Assembly: GCF_900240405.1 (NCBI RefSeq)
Contig: NZ_OEQK01000002.1
Span: 1 to 64,000 of the forward strand
From: Salirhabdus sp. Marseille-P4669
GTDB taxonomy: Bacteria > Bacillota > Bacilli > Bacillales > Alkalibacillaceae
DNA: 64,000 nt
Reading direction: 5' to 3'
Positions 63,582-64,000 of this stretch are shown piece by piece; the stretch's first letter is position 1, and the number at the start of each line of letters is the position of its first letter. Below the pieces are notes generated by a model. The model searched no databases and was not told the DNA's origin. It saw only the letters and a program-made list of their open reading frames with translations. Both the position numbers and the translations under genes were made by a program.

Positions 63582-64000
63582 GTGAGACACGCTTTAGTAA
63601 CAGCTGGAACAAAAGGTCTTGGACGAAAGGTAACCGAAGCCTTTCTAGAAAAAGGATATTCTGTAACAACAACGTATCATCTTGACCAACAAAAGGCGGA
63701 ACAAATGGGGCAAGAACTTGCAAAATTTAATGACAGACTACAAATTGTGCAAGTAGATATAACAGATCCAAACGACATTGAAAAGTTATTTAATCATGCA
63801 ATGGCCAAATTTGGATCCATCGATATTTTAGTAAATAATGCAGGACCCTATATTTTTGAACGGAAGAAACTCGTTGACTATACAACAGATGAGTGGAATA
63901 AAATGGTGAATGGAAATTTAAATTGTGTATTTCATTTATTGAAATTAGTCATTCCGAGTATGCGTAAAAATAAGTTTGGAAGAATCGTAAACTATGGTTT
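63582..64000 (+). CDS. Short-chain dehydrogenase/reductase, 5' part (runs off the window)
   Basis: The first 139 codons of an SDR. The start is GTG at 63582 with ggggggaa upstream, giving MRHALVTAGTKGLGRKVTEAF. This has the SDR nucleotide-binding G-x3-G-x-G pattern in TAGTKGLG, followed by VDITDPNDIEKLF and ILVNNAGPYIFERK (the NNAG motif at about 86-89). The catalytic Ser-Tyr-Lys region is just beyond the visible end. The substrate is unknown; 3-oxoacyl-ACP reductase-like activity is possible. Confidence 0.85.
   Translation, partial: MRHALVTAGTKGLGRKVTEAFLEKGYSVTTTYHLDQQKAEQMGQELAKFNDRLQIVQVDITDPNDIEKLFNHAMAKFGSIDILVNNAGPYIFERKKLVDYTTDEWNKMVNGNLNCVFHLLKLVIPSMRKNKFGRIVNYG

Overview
The window is AT-rich chromosomal DNA from a low-GC, endospore-forming, motile member of the Bacillaceae, most likely in or near the Oceanobacillus/Virgibacillus group. 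Evidence is an alpha/beta small acid-soluble spore protein, a GerW-type spore protein, CcpA, EzrA, SftA, a MotP/MotS (Na+-type) stator pair, and a gene order that I recognise as the yt- region of Bacillus subtilis (ytfP through ackA). The genus is an inference; no species call is made.

Layout. 1-360: the 3' end of a 23S rRNA, a complete 5S rRNA and the terminator of an rrn operon. 580-5400: a 57-aa protein, a GNAT acetyltransferase, ytfP, murJ (ytgP), an RsuA-type pseudouridine synthase and a DeoR-type regulator. 5500-13900: a K+ channel, thpR, ytlQ/ytlR/ytmP, trmB, ytnP, ytzB, an M42 aminopeptidase and a DUF84 NTPase. 13900-25000: ytoQ, a lipoprotein, a chemotaxis receptor, ytpP/ytpQ/ytpR, sftA, pncB and murC. 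25200-33100: ytxGHJ behind a sigma-B-like promoter, a large FtsA-like protein, aroA, ccpA and motPS. 33100-40800: acuABC without acsA next to it, a class A PBP with three fibronectin-III domains, and tyrS behind a T-box leader.

40850-45400 holds an accessory cluster on the minus strand: a DUF3784-like membrane protein with its own terminator boundary, then a tightly packed five-gene operon. The operon encodes a Ycf46-type AAA+ ATPase, a DUF1257 (Ycf35-type) protein, a DUF2997 protein, a membrane-anchored helix-hairpin-helix protein and a single-cluster radical SAM protein. No function is established for this set as far as I know, and it is the best candidate here for an undescribed system. 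An 11-bp perfect inverted repeat and a diverged second copy of its core lie just upstream of the operon.

45500-64000: gapN, rpsD with a structured S4-type leader and a consensus promoter, the diguanylate cyclase dgcP, free-Met-R-sulfoxide reductase, ezrA, a cysteine desulfurase plus thiI (tRNA 4-thiouridine), the SASP gene, NAD kinase 2, ytfI/gerW, tpx, ytxK, ackA, an EcsC-family protein, a universal stress protein, two small ORFs and the start of an SDR gene that runs off the edge.

Most genes are core housekeeping. No insertion sequence, prophage, tRNA or CRISPR array was seen. Several start codons were moved from the longest reading frame to an internal ATG/GTG/TTG with a well-placed Shine-Dalgarno sequence; these choices are stated per gene. 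Gene-order comparisons with B. subtilis are from memory, not from a search.
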